From: Acanthaster planci
Lineage: Eukaryota > Echinodermata > Asteroidea > Valvatida > Acanthasteridae
Direction of reading: 5' to 3'
NCBI RefSeq assembly: GCF_001949145.1
Contig: NW_019091424.1
Location: forward strand, 136,445 to 188,749
Length of the DNA: 52,305 bases
Part shown: one piece after another, positions 22,601 through 31,400 of the stretch
Numbering within the stretch: the first letter of the stretch is position 1
Layout of the letters: the number at the start of each line of letters is the position of its first letter
Program-made: the position numbers and the translations under genes
The notes under the pieces: generated by a model
The model's input: the letters and a program-made list of their open reading frames with translations, nothing else
What the model was told of the DNA's origin: nothing
Database searches by the model: none

Positions 22601-24860
22601 GGTTTTGTATCGCCCAAAGTTACGCGCCTATTTTTCATATCTTTCCTGTTGCGAGATTTTGCCATCACCTAATTTTATTTTAGAACCTTCTTTTATTTGT
22701 ATTATTGTCACACTTTTTCCTCAGAGCTGTCAAGCGACTGTTTGTTGGAATGTCTGAACGGGGGGACATGCGAGAGGCCAGATTACTCACCTATAGACTC
22801 ATGCAGGTAATAAAATAGAAAACAAAAAATGGTAGTACGGTATTGTGTTTAAATATTTGTTTGGTCATATCACAAGAGAGGGAACAATGTAAGCAATCGG
22901 TTTATTGACTAATGCAGAACAAACGAAGGGCAGGTCAACAAGCAATTTTGTTTTCGTATTGAATTGTTACACCTTCTTAATATCAAATGAAAGCCTAACT
23001 GCGTTTAAAAGAGGCGCAAGAAGAAGCTCATTGGTCCAACAGCCATTCACTTTGTTAAATCTGTTAATCCAACAGATGAGTGAAACATTGATAATGTTTA
23101 TAATAAACCATACTCAACTCTGAATCACTAAGTACCTTCTTATTTATTTCAGGTGTTCCCCTGGCTATGCAGGCGACAGATGTGAGACGGGGGTTGAACC
23201 AGTACCAGGTATTATCGCACTGAGGTTGATTTTAAAAAATGCAGGAAATTATATCGGGAGATAAGTTCACGGCCGCCCAAGGGTTTGCATGTGATCGTCC
23301 ATGTTTGTTTGGTTTTAGTCGTGGCTTTATCTCAATCAATGGGGAAAAATACCAAAACCTGCACAAATATTACCACAGGTGTCGTGAAAAGAAGTTGTCA
23401 TCTTGACTGAGAAAAGATTCAATACACGTGACCCCATTGGGTCCTCCTATTTATCTCCGACTGACAAAAGACCTAAATACACAAAACTTTGATTCTAGTG
23501 TTTGGGCATGAATGCATACAGCCGTTATCTTACCGTTTATTACACTCCATGTTTGGTATATCCAACATGTTTGAAACAGTTTTTCATTACTGTGGTGTCG
23601 TACTTACAAGCGGGAGCGAGGATACATTTGTATTTGTTGTTTAACGCAGATGGTTTGCCTACCGTCGCTTTGGCTCTCATCGTCGTGGGATGCATTCTCT
23701 TCGTCTTGGTTATCATTCCCGGGGTCATATACATTGTCATGAGAAAGAACTTCAGGAAGAAGGTTGATAAAGTGGTAGACGGCGAAGAATCTCGCGTTCA
23801 AGAAGACATCCGAGAACTTAGCCTTCATGGGGAGCTGTTTAATGACGGCTATGAGGCTACTGAGTTTAGTGAAGAGGGTATACGAATGGAGTATCTCAGG
23901 CGGGGTATGCCGGCGACGGAGTTGAAGGTAAGAAAAACACATCTCGCTTTCATTTGTCTACTTGACCCAATGAGAATGCTTCCAGTCAAAGTGATATGCG
24001 TTTACCAGTCCTACGGCTTACGACATTACTAATGCTGTAAGTTTGTGACTCTTGGTGTGATCTGGATGGTACACCTGTTTGCGGCTTGAGACTGGTGCTG
24101 CTGGGCAAGCATAAACAAATGAACAAGCCCACCAGCATGACGCGTCACAACTAACATTAGTAAACCAAACACTTAATTTTGTCTTATAGACGTCTCTGTA
24201 GCGAATAAGGATTATATATGAAAGTTTCACGATTACTGATGACGTTACATATAACAAACAATTTGTAAAAATGATACCAGTGGTGAAAGTAAAAGTGGTG
24301 TGGTATCAACAGGACAGTGCAGAGCAAAGAACAGCCGCCTATTGGCGTATTTTATCAAACTGTGACTAATCGTCCTTCTGTCCTTGGAGGGAGAAATATT
24401 CTTTCGCCATCACGTGGTTGGGTTTGATAATTTAACCTCTTTTCAGTCCAACCGCACCAATAGACCGATTGTGCCCGCTAAGTCACGTGACCTATAGTGA
24501 GTACCGTATTAAAAATCAACAAACACGTCGTCCACCAAAAGCAAAGTATTTAATAAGTATCATTTACCAAAAATAAAGCTGACAATAGTTAGAGTACTTA
24601 AACTACTGAAGTGCTAGGTACTATACCGTAATTCGGCTTTGTTGTTGTTTGTGAACAGCGCTCAAAACACATCTTGCTGTAATTAGCAGGCGCAATCGGT
24701 CTTTTCAACCGAGCACTCCCCAGTCTGTTCTTTTGACCTCTTGAGTGTTTAACTATATGTACCATTTAAATAAAGTAATTTTGCCATTTCCGTTGATTTG
24801 TAGCGCACGAAGAACCAGAATAGTTATATTCCGTCTTTTCATCGCAATGACATGGAATGA
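88..24860 (+). CDS. Gene 1: MUC4/SUSD2-like multidomain membrane mucin (52 exons, 5' end missing)
   Basis: I assembled this gene by following phase-compatible GT-AG exons. There are twenty Thr/Ser-rich exons followed by 32 domain exons, about 6.7 kb of coding sequence (roughly 2,240 codons) ending in TGA at 24858-24860. Domain order is Thr/Ser array, LDLa, SMB, cbEGF, HYR, two EGF-like, two HYR, NIDO, AMOP, VWD, post-VWD segment, cadherin-like, four EGF-type, SEA, EGF, TM, cytoplasmic tail. The NIDO-AMOP-VWD core followed by EGF and a TM is the MUC4/SUSD2-type arrangement, so a cell-surface adhesive or barrier glycoprotein is the likely product. The start codon and signal peptide are upstream of the window. 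Every junction keeps the frame, and the summed exon length is 3n+2, as expected for an entry in phase 1. It is paralogous to the minus-strand gene on the right. The domain calls are firm; the biological role is inferred from the family. Confidence 0.9.
3610..3680 (+). pseudogene. Decayed type B repeat exon
   Basis: This stretch aligns with the type B exons but has lost about 10 nt. Its normal acceptor has become GCAA, and the full-length frame hits a stop. The donor (AG|GTAATA at 3681) is intact. A weak in-phase acceptor at 3640-3641 would leave a 39-nt, 13-codon mini-exon (3642-3680), so partial use cannot be excluded. I left it out of the gene model. Confidence 0.6.
4202..4282 (+). pseudogene. 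Type A repeat exon with both splice sites lost
   Basis: This is an 81-nt block with the type A reading frame still open ([13 protein letters not shown] and onward). The acceptor has changed from GACAG to GACAA and the donor from GG|GTAGG to AG|TTGATA. The coding part is intact but probably can no longer be spliced in. It is a recently silenced member of the array. Confidence 0.6.
4694..4885 (+). repeat. Dispersed repeat, copy 1 (about 190 bp)
   Basis: This segment of the intron before the LDLa exon shares long matches with 9385-9577, including TTCAGTTTAAACCACGCCCA, GCACATGCACTGCACA, GCGATCGTCCAATG and GTCACTTAC. Both copies have the same orientation. It is more GC-rich than the surrounding intron. 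It is a likely transposon fragment of unknown class. Confidence 0.7.
5479..5610 (+). CDS. Gene 1 LDLa domain exon
   Basis: This phase 1-1 exon of 44 codons encodes one LDL-receptor class A module. It has six Cys in the pattern C-x6-C-x4-5-C-x6-C-x5-C-x8-C and the acidic calcium-binding end [10 protein letters not shown]. The acceptor is ATCATTAG and the donor is GTG|GTAATT. LDLa modules bind calcium and often mediate protein or lipoprotein contacts; here the partner is unknown. It sits between the Thr/Ser array and the somatomedin B exon. Gene 2 has two LDLa exons in this part of the gene. Confidence 0.92.
6176..6313 (+). CDS. Gene 1 somatomedin B (SMB) domain exon
   Basis: This is a 46-codon phase 1-1 exon with the SMB signature. 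Eight Cys are spaced as [26 protein letters not shown], including the diagnostic GDCCxDY. SMB domains are compact disulfide knots that bind proteins (in vitronectin, PAI-1 and uPAR). The acceptor is TTTTCAG and the donor GGTGAGA. Gene 2 has a close counterpart at 44854-44994 (47 codons). Confidence 0.93.
6800..6928 (+). CDS. Gene 1 calcium-binding EGF exon
   Basis: This phase 1-1 exon of 43 codons is an EGF module with six Cys. It starts [14 protein letters not shown] and ends YEGNGKSC. The N-terminal N-E-C and the aromatic FNCTCNEGY segment fit the calcium-binding EGF subclass. The gene 2 exon at 44257-44385 has exactly the same length (129 nt). Confidence 0.93.
7367..7645 (+). CDS. Gene 1 HYR-type domain exon 1
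   Basis: This is a 93-codon phase 1-1 exon. It opens [19 protein letters not shown] and has the HYR-like beta-sandwich pattern: ASDNSG, a VGDTVTL strand, [10 protein letters not shown] and a final Cys strand. HYR domains are immunoglobulin-like folds found in adhesion proteins. The matching gene 2 exon (43400-43678) is also 279 nt. The acceptor AATAAAAG is weak in pyrimidines, but the junction is confirmed by the paralogue. Confidence 0.87.
7728..7850 (+). repeat. Possible SINE-like fragment with A-rich tail
   Basis: In the intron 7646-8417, a GC-rich block with GGGTCGAACCTCC (similar to a pol III B box) is followed by a long A/G-rich tract of the AAAGAAAAAAAGGGGG kind. This order is typical of the end of a tRNA-derived SINE. 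No clear A box was found, so the call is tentative. Confidence 0.3.
8418..9016 (+). CDS. Gene 1 two small Cys-rich EGF-like exons
   Basis: Exon 8418-8525 (36 codons) has Cys-rich segments [22 protein letters not shown] and ends in phase 1 at C|GTAAGA. Exon 8912-9016 (35 codons) has [22 protein letters not shown]. Both resemble truncated EGF modules (xxGYxGxxC and GFTGPTC ends). They link HYR 1 to HYR 2. The paralogous exons in gene 2 (42877-42984 and 42223-42327) match them in length at 108 and 105 nt. The intron between holds nothing I recognise. Confidence 0.85.
9385..9577 (+). repeat. Dispersed repeat, copy 2 (about 190 bp)
   Basis: This is the second copy of the element at 4694-4885, in the intron just before HYR exon 2. 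I judge it to be 80 to 90 percent identical by eye, with small substitutions throughout, so the two insertions or duplications are not very recent. Confidence 0.7.
9614..10633 (+). CDS. Gene 1 HYR-type domain exons 2 and 3
   Basis: Exon 9614-9883 (90 codons) contains NCPEVANQC, a W-T-Q-V strand, [15 protein letters not shown] and a final CLISFTVS strand. Exon 10379-10633 (85 codons) contains [32 protein letters not shown] and TATNSGGC. The GGxFxxGxHxVxC motif is the HYR hallmark. Both exons are phase 1-1. The gene 2 equivalents at 41793-42062 and 40885-41139 have identical lengths (270 and 255 nt). The second exon ends inside a 67-bp tandem duplication that copies its splice donor. Confidence 0.9.
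10624..10757 (+). repeat. 67-bp tandem duplication covering an exon end and its 5' splice site
   Basis: Positions 10624-10690 and 10691-10757 are two nearly identical 67-bp copies starting AGTGTCTTAGGTAAGAG. The first copy holds the end of HYR exon 3 and its donor at 10634. The second copy supplies a spare donor at 10701. Use of the second donor would add 67 nt with an open frame but would break the phase (67 = 3n+1). The first donor matches the exon length of gene 2, so it is the expected one. Confidence 0.85.
11054..13576 (+). CDS. Gene 1 NIDO domain (5 exons)
   Basis: The exons are 11054-11118 (phase 1 to 0), 11551-11640, 11920-12087, 12668-12829 and 13117-13576. The first opens with a IIPFG segment and the third carries [10 protein letters not shown] and [11 protein letters not shown]. 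The fourth has [14 protein letters not shown]. The fifth begins [13 protein letters not shown] and includes [12 protein letters not shown]. These are the classic NIDO motifs (nidogen/MUC4/SUSD2 extracellular domain; shaping and matrix contact roles are known, the biochemistry is not). The 460-nt last exon also holds the linker to AMOP, with WVFQLDNH and FDWRF. That exon is close to identical in DNA with the gene 2 exon, unlike its neighbours. It ends in phase 1. Confidence 0.93.
13849..14307 (+). CDS. Gene 1 AMOP domain (2 exons)
   Basis: Exons 13849-14028 (60 codons) and 14197-14307 (37 codons), both phase 1-1, encode an AMOP domain (adhesion-associated domain of MUC4 and related proteins). 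Visible landmarks are [33 protein letters not shown] and [10 protein letters not shown]. The paired Cys (CC) occurs in both exons. AMOP sits between NIDO and VWD exactly as in MUC4-type proteins. The gene 2 exon lengths (180 and 111 nt) are identical. Confidence 0.92.
14740..17051 (+). CDS. Gene 1 VWD domain with GDPH motif (4 exons)
   Basis: The exons are 14740-14966, 15218-15296, 15751-15915 and 16935-17051. The domain starts [14 protein letters not shown], then [13 protein letters not shown], a QGRT strand, [26 protein letters not shown] and YFEFGETC. This is the von Willebrand type D fold as it occurs in MUC4. GDPH (14751-14762) is the known self-cleavage site of several VWD mucins and RGM proteins, where the Asp-Pro bond breaks in the acidic secretory pathway. 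All four exons have the same lengths as in gene 2 (227, 79, 165, 117). The one-kilobase intron 15916-16934 shows no coding or clear element that I can name. Confidence 0.92.
17406..17666 (+). CDS. Gene 1 conserved post-VWD segment
   Basis: This 87-codon phase 1-1 exon follows VWD. It includes [25 protein letters not shown], a [12 protein letters not shown] pair of Cys, and [17 protein letters not shown]4/SUSD2 proteins carry the same kind of segment after VWD, with a CGxxxxCxxD core; it has no separate named fold that I can assign. The gene 2 exon 33576-33836 is also 261 nt and clearly homologous. Confidence 0.85.
18144..18844 (+). CDS. Gene 1 cadherin-like segment leading into EGF
   Basis: Exons 18144-18290 (49 codons) and 18663-18844 (phase 1 to 0) encode [40 protein letters not shown] and FLASDGKA. 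The A-x-D-x-D-G-D and F-x-W-T-P pattern is that of cadherin-like/dystroglycan-type (CADG, putative-Ig) repeats. The end of the second exon ([17 protein letters not shown]) already starts the following EGF module, split between two exons. Counterparts in gene 2 are 32923-33075 and 32536-32717. Confidence 0.83.
19315..21572 (+). CDS. Gene 1 EGF-type module exons (4)
   Basis: Exon 19315-19495 (phase 0 to 1) completes one EGF with [12 protein letters not shown] and adds a second Cys-rich unit ending [14 protein letters not shown]. Exon 20016-20150 is a calcium-binding EGF starting DIDECERY. Exon 20834-20929 is a short EGF half with [20 protein letters not shown]. Exon 21429-21572 starts DENPC and has [10 protein letters not shown]. 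For the third exon I chose the acceptor TAG at 20831-20833 rather than CAG at 20846-20848, because it reproduces the 96-nt length and the A-L-S lead of the gene 2 exon. The introns 20151-20833 (683 nt) and 20930-21428 contain no exon that I can support. Confidence 0.85.
21754..22331 (+). CDS. Gene 1 SEA domain (2 exons) with GS-type cleavage motif
   Basis: Exons 21754-21863 (phase 1 to 0) and 22118-22331 (phase 0 to 1) encode a SEA domain: a [12 protein letters not shown] strand, TAAMFERA helix, VKIQVTRM strand, [12 protein letters not shown] and a final helix with SSDSLTDGN. The GSLII sequence at 22190-22204 fits the G-S-[VIL]3 site at which SEA domains of membrane mucins self-cleave between Gly and Ser. 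The upstream edge of the second exon follows CTCTCAG. The donor AA|GTAGTT at 22332 is the weakest in the domain region but gives the phase needed by the next exon. Confidence 0.87.
22725..23208 (+). CDS. Gene 1 juxtamembrane EGF (2 exons)
   Basis: Exons 22725-22806 (phase 1 to 2) and 23153-23208 (phase 2 to 1) form one [18 protein letters not shown], then [11 protein letters not shown]. It is the last extracellular module before the membrane, as in MUC4. The matching gene 2 exons are 29358-29442 and 29001-29062, with the same phases and slightly different lengths. Confidence 0.88.
23650..24860 (+). CDS. Gene 1 transmembrane and cytoplasmic exons, stop codon
   Basis: Exon 23650-23927 encodes one hydrophobic span of about 22 residues ([20 protein letters not shown]) followed by the basic stop-transfer MRKNFRKK. 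An acidic, Tyr-containing tail follows, with DGYEATEF and MEYLRRGM. The exon ends in phase 0 at TTGAAG|GTAAGA. The last coding exon is 24804-24860, 18 codons ([16 protein letters not shown] and two more) and TGA. Its acceptor TTGATTTGTAG is good and the phase fits. The product is therefore a type I membrane protein with a cytoplasmic tail of about 80 residues. The tail does not resemble that of gene 2. Confidence 0.82.
24455..24710. mobile_element. TIR element (MITE-like), copy in last intron of gene 1
   Basis: The left end has ATAGACCGATTGTGCCCGC and TCACGTGACCTATAGTGAG. The right end carries the inverted AGGCGCAATCGGTCTTTT. About 250 bp lie between, non-coding. The same end sequence occurs at 43309-43378 in gene 2, so this is a dispersed non-autonomous DNA element rather than a chance hairpin. 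Exact borders and target-site duplications were not resolved. Confidence 0.55.
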
Positions 24861-27800
24861 GGTAGCTGTTAAAGCCCTTGGTGAGTGAAAACAAAAGCTA
24901 AAGTAATCGTCGAACCGCAAACCCCATCGGGCTACATTTACATTTAATGAAAACAGAGAAAATTATAACACTGGTATTGAATATTTTCGACCGCCGTTTT
25001 CTTCTTCATACACAGATGAAAGGCACGTCCAATCGTTCTTCTGGCTTACACACTGCAAAGGTGGTTCGTTGCAAGTCAGCAACATAAATTAAAACCAGTT
25101 TTGCAACTTCGTACCTTCCTGTGAATTTCAATTACATGAAGTCTTCCGACCGTGGCAGAGGGATTTTAATAGTTATACCTGTTAACGACCTATTTTTCTG
25201 CGAGCAAAAGTTTTGCTAAAATATTTCTAATTTTTATGAGCAAATATAAAGCAAAATAATGAATATTTTTACCATTATTACACGGAATTATGTCGAAGTT
25301 TTCCATTTATACGAAGTCCACTTGTTTGGTTGTTTATTTGGTTTTTGTTTTGTGTGTTGTCGTTTTGCTTTTAGTGTATATACTCAGAAGGAAATGTCTG
25401 ATTGTGGTAAGAAAACTGTTTGAAATTTAAAACTTTTGTTGTAAATATAGTGCTGCATAGGGGGAGAGTGCATGAAATATCTGGACATCAGCAGAGATCC
25501 GAACAGAAAATGAGCCAATCAGCTCAAATGCTCCGACGAAAGTGATTTACTCAAGCCCTTGGTCTCTCCCGTTCCTTAAAGTAAGCCCAAAATTGCCTCG
25601 GTCTTCAAAACCTACTCTAGAGAGGCCAAGATGAAATGCTAGTTTCTGGTCAGTCCAGATAAATCATCAAGCAATAATAAAACATTTGAAACGGCATCGG
25701 CCTCAGATAAAGTCAGATGTCCTTGTGATTCACTCTTCATTGTGTCATTGTTTTCCTGATATCTTATCAACAATTCCCATGTCCTTTTTTGGAGTGAGAT
25801 GTATTAGACACGTTATCGCGTGTCATGCCACAAGTTGGAAAGTGTCATAAGTTCCAATAGTTCTATCATTCTTGTGTTTGAAGAGAATTTTTAATTTTTA
25901 GATTGTAACGCTTAAAGCATGAGGTCTTGATGTATATTACAGTAGCTTTCTGGTTTCTTTCAGAACTTGATTTTACTATCAAATGTGTTGCTAGCACAAA
26001 GGCTTCTGATAAGCCCTCGATGCCATTTAGAAAGACATAAAATTTGCTTAATTCTGTTCGGGTATCCTCTGTTCGGCATTGATTGAAATGAGTTTGTCAT
26101 ATATTCATTTAGTTCATTTTACACCAATCAGGAAATTAACACCATGATTTTGCAGCGAAACGTCAGCTTAAGTAATCCTTTATTGGGTCGTTTTGCGTTT
26201 GATATTCCTCAATCTGTGTGAATGCTCGTGATGATTAAATAGATTGAAAGCAATGCAAAAACATTCGAAGTTGGAATTTTGTTGGAAATGGGACATTTAA
26301 AAAAAAGCATAATTGCTATAATTTGTCATTTTTGTTTGATGTTATTGTTTTGGGCGAAACTCTGATCTTGAATGGATGCTTGACGTCCATATTTTTGAAA
26401 TATGGCTACTAAGTCAGCAGATTAAACTAAGACCTGTGTGCTTTTTCAAAAGAAATAACAAGCGGGTTATACGAAAAAATGTGCTTTAAAACAAACACCG
26501 GCACGCAGAGTGAAGCCTTGTAATGTATCAAGAATTTTTGCTTTTACACAAGCAAACAAACAAAGCATAACTCATTGATATCACATCAATCATCCAGTTA
26601 CCGAACAAAATAAACCAAAGAAGTCTGAGTACTTGTCCAAGCACCTAACGTTAAACAGCGTATATACATAATGTGACGTCATGCCTTACTCTGTAATTAA
26701 GACCAGCCACTAAGGCGTATGAAGGCACTGAGATGTCAAATATTATGATAATTTGAAAAATAAAAGTACATCTCAAGCTCGTAAAATTTTCTATCGGTAT
26801 TGTGTTAAAAGACAAGGATGGAAAAATTATAATCCAAATATGATTTAAACAACTGCAGGGAATTGATTGTTAGAAAATAAGTGGTGTAAATTAAATGTAC
26901 TACACTACGCTTGTGAAAATCTCACAAAACAGTTTATCGAGAGCCATTAAACTAGTCACAACTGCAAATATACATGGCAAAAACTAATAATGCTGGACGG
27001 ACACAACCCTTTTCACTGTAACACTTTATCAGTTCGTTGCTCACCCTTGCAATACTTCCCCCTGGAAATTTCTCCTCTGGAATAGTGCTTTGCCTCCTGA
27101 AAAAGGACACCCATGACTACACGATACAAAGATGATCAATATTATGGTTATCATCACTTTATGATGATGCCAGTAATATTAGATAGAATCAAATTTAGCC
27201 TAGGTGCCTCAAAAGAAATTACAATTAGCAAGTGTTCATGAAGTGCTCGCATGGAAGTAGAAAATCATGTCATAAACCATCTGCATCACTGTCTCCAGTC
27301 TGTTAGGGAAAGAAATGTAATCATTCAAAAGGTTAGAAAGGTCAAAAATTAGGGTATTTTATATCTTAGTATAGAATGCACATTTTGATCAGTTTTGGTA
27401 AAATAAAACACAGAACAAAAGAATAAAATCTCCAATGACTCACTTGGCACCCAATTAATTGCCGGTACTTGGCAAAACTAATATTGCATGGCAATGCAAA
27501 GTTTTAAACCAGGAACACAGTGACAGTCATCGATTACCTAAGAACCATTTTACCAAATGGTTAACGGGTTTTGGAGGACAAACTCAAACAAGTCTTTCAA
27601 AATCCAAACTTGACTTCTGGAAAGACTGCTTACGTTCTTGATACTTACAGAAAGTATGCATTTCAAATCTCTTTGACGTCTTCCTGAATGAAGATCCTCC
27701 GCACGTGCATTTCCTTTGGAAAATAACAAATCCACACGTGTGTAAACTATTGGCCTTTTACTAATAAAATTGTCAAAATGGACGAGTCGTTTACTGTAAA

Positions 27801-28219
27801 GGAGCTGTCAAGTCCATAATGAAAAGATTCCACTAATATCAATATATGACGTTTTCCAGCTTATCGCTTTTCCAACAGTGCCAAAATGAGTTTAATGCAA
27901 GCAAAATTAATTTGTTGCCGAAGTTTTAGGAATAAGAAATAATTGGAAAAGAAAAATACACTGATCAAAAAAACAAGGCAGTAAAATATATAATTAAATT
28001 TCCTTTCACAGCATCCAAATAGTGACTTTACTGTTTAAAATGCGCAATGTTAAGCTCGGTATTTGCTACTTGCTGAGCATTCCTTCTAGGATAATTTTAT
28101 TCATGTTCAAGCTGTCTTAATCAGTTCAGATTAATCATATTCAATTCAACAGACCAAGGTGATGGTTGAAAAGCATGGAGAACTCGACATGATTTACAGC
28201 CGAGATAAATCCTTCTTAC
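24861..28219. other. Tail-to-tail interval: 3' UTR of gene 1, AT-rich spacer, unresolved 3' end of gene 2
   Basis: No exon with domain homology is visible here. The left few hundred bases should be the 3' untranslated region of gene 1; which AATAAA-type signal is used cannot be told. The right part must hold the last exon of gene 2 on the minus strand. One candidate is 27663-27683, seven codons (EDVKEI and stop) behind the acceptor CTTCATTCAG, in the required phase 0; it is weak. The middle is AT-rich without long open frames or repeats that I could place. Confidence 0.5.
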
Positions 28220-28461
28220 CCCGTGAAACTTTGGTGACGGGGATCTGTGTTGGTACATGCTCTTCATTTGCATCCCCTGTCCTTCGACAGCCACCATGGT
28301 GTCATCGTCATTGTCATTGTGACTATACATCCCCTGTCTGTAGCTGGGGTCAGGCTCTACTTTATTCTTTTTTCGAATCACCAGGTAGAAGAGTACAGCC
28401 ATCACAATAACCAGGCCAAGGGAGCTTACGATTATAACTACCAAGACAGCGGTAGACAAAC
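28220..28461 (-). CDS. Gene 2 transmembrane and cytoplasmic exon
   Basis: This 242-nt exon (phase 1 to 0) encodes a hydrophobic span [20 protein letters not shown] with [10 protein letters not shown] behind it. The tail has an acidic stretch NDNDDD and a Ser-Pro segment SPSPKFHG. The donor CACGGG|GTAAGA at 28219 is strong and in the same phase as in gene 1, so one more coding exon is expected downstream (below 28219) but was not identified with confidence. Read-through of the donor would add about 30 residues before a stop. Confidence 0.82.
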
Positions 28462-31400
28462 CTGATTGAAAAAAGAAACTTGTGTGGTATTTATAACTTG
28501 ATGCCAGTGGTGTCAATCTGTGTCGGAAATTTGGGGAATGGGGGATGGGAAAAAAGTGAGGGTTGAAAGGTAGGGGCAGTAGACACCATATACAGAGGCC
28601 GATTATCAGGAAACTGGTGTACATCTTAAATATGTATTCCTTTTTGGAGTGATATTGAATGCATTTTAGTGGATTGATGGATGTGTGAAAAATTCTTCAC
28701 AATCCGCTGTAAATTTTTTGCTCACCACAAATAAGTGGGGAGGGGGAATGATTCAATAGCTCATCCCCCTAAAAATGTATAGGGGATATATACCCCATGC
28801 TTAACACAACAAATCGTTTTGACTTCTTTAAAAGCCCTATTGTATTTCGTATCTCACTTTTGAAGTTGTGACAAGGAACACTAAATCCTTTGAGGCAAAT
28901 ATAATCTGAACATTAATTAGACTATAGGATACATTATTACTGGAAACAAATTACTACAAAAGATTTCGTTCAGTTAAAGATGCTTTATTGACGCGTTTAC
29001 CTCCACTGTCAACCGGCCCAAGTAGAGTCTCACACTTTTCTCCTGTATATTCGGCTGAGCATCTGAATAAACACAGTTTCGTACAAGGAGAAACTCTTTA
29101 CGTTAAAGACAAATTTATTCACATTGCATTTTGTCTAATATAACAAGTGTATTCTGTTCATATATATGTCATAAATGACGACTGATGTAAATGACTGGAC
29201 GTAGCTCGATAACAATTTCCCATATTTTCCAAAATAAATAAACACCAGACAAATTTTACACATGTTTAGGAACGTTATGGAGCGTCTGGGCCGGGGTACA
29301 CTGGATTATTCCACTCATTTAACAAACATTCTATCCAATCTTTGTTTTCTCAATTACCTGCAAGCAAACCATGGAGAGAAAGTAGGTCTTTCACAGGTCC
29401 CGCCATTGTAGCAATGAGTTGCCGGGCAAGCTGGTAATACCTCTGAAAAAATAAACCAAGGACAAACGTATCACACGAAAGTTTCTAAAATAAAGGGACT
29501 TTGACATAGCGAAGTGTAACCTGCTTCCTTCGGCATCCCAAAGCTTGGAAAAATTCTGCATTCTGGGCAAGACTTAGATAGCCCTGGCTCTCTAATCGAA
29601 ACAGTATCTTTCCCGAAGTCAAGATGATACGGAAACCACCACAAAAGAAGCAACAGAGAAGCGACAAGCAGAATGACATACAGATCAAGCAACCCAAAGA
29701 AGTTTGACATGCACTGACCCGAATACGATCTATTGTCTTATTTCAAACAAGTCTTCACATAAATGGATTGTGCTTTAACAAAAGTGTAGGCAATCTTGGT
29801 TACCTTGCGCGAGAATGGAGTCGGGATCGATAAAAATGGTTATATTGCCGTCAGTCAAGGTATCACTACTCGATAGCACTCTCTTCATTTCCTCTGCAGA
29901 GGGCGCTACATTTTCAGGGAATGATATTACCGCAGTAACAACCAAACTGCCCGATTCCATTTTGGTCACGTGAACAGATGTCGCGTTACTTGAGGTCTCG
30001 GATTCTCGAATCTTGTTCATTATCTAAAGACAAATCAAATGTTATTCATGTAAAACATCACAAGTAATGCAAGTTTCTTTTTATCAGTAAAATCAGTGCC
30101 CCATTCATAGTAATAATTTCATGTATCAAACGAAGAAGTTTAGCGAATGAATATTTAACGGCAGTAATATTGGAGTTGATTTCCGTACACTCATAAGTCA
30201 TGTTCAGTGTTTGCATATCACTTTTCTCCTCATAACAGTAACAATAAAAATATATATGACAAACTACAATACTACTGTAATAACCGAACGTACCGCCCGT
30301 TGGAACACCCCCGCTGTGTTTTTGAATGCGCTGCTGGTGGGATTGAGGTAGGCTTTGACAAATTCCAAATACGTGGTTATCCTAATTCCAATCGACGGAT
30401 ACCCTGTAAAAAAAAGAAACTAAAAGAAATGAAACATGAGCAGGGGGCTGTTCAGCTCTACATCTCAGCTGATTGGTATTGTTATTATTGTATCCTTTCA
30501 AATAACATATGCATCGGAAGAAAATAAACTTGCATGTGAAAGATACATTTGATCGTCTCATTCAATGTAGGAGCGTTGTGGAAGAAATATTTGAATATAA
30601 AAATATCTTACATTTACACGAGCCATTGCTGATTTGGGAATATCCCTCGAAGTCGCGACAGTGGCATGCATAGCCATCTTCGTTTGAATCTGGCAAGCAA
30701 TGCCACCCTGTTTCCGCACACAGACTGTTGTTAGCCGAACAAGGGTTGACGTCTACAAAGAATGAACATACCAACATTTATGACATCAAAAAAGAATGAC
30801 AATGACAATGACTTCACGAACGTTGGCAAACATGTTTTTATTTTATTTCTGTTCAACAATTATTTCATTCCCTTTACCAAAACCTGTACAATTATTGAGA
30901 CAATTTTGAAGCGTGTACCTGCACATATTGGCCCAGAATGCGTCAAGGGACAAGAACATTCTTGGTGTTGTGCATCATATTCCCCTCCGTTCACGCAACT
31001 TGAGTTGGACAACTCTGAGGGCACGAGGTTGAAACAAAAACAAATTGAACGACATCATTCAGCTGGGTCGAAAAAAATGCAGCATCACTAATGGGAGAAA
31101 AAAAAGATAAGGAGCAATGCTGCAAATAGTTATTATTCCATAATAAACACATCAACCATGTCAACTCTTTTAGTTTTGCCCATTAAATATGGGAAGCTTT
31201 CCTGCAAGGATATATTTCTTCACGATACTGCATTTCCAAATAAGTGTTGTGGAATTCAGAGTTCAGATGTATGCGACAAGGTGCAATGAAATATCCGAGA
31301 GTTATGTCTGGTAACTAACGCATCTGTACCCCAGACAGAGTCACTGTTTATGAAAAGTTGACTGAAAGAACAAAAAATGATATTACTACGTCGTTATCTT

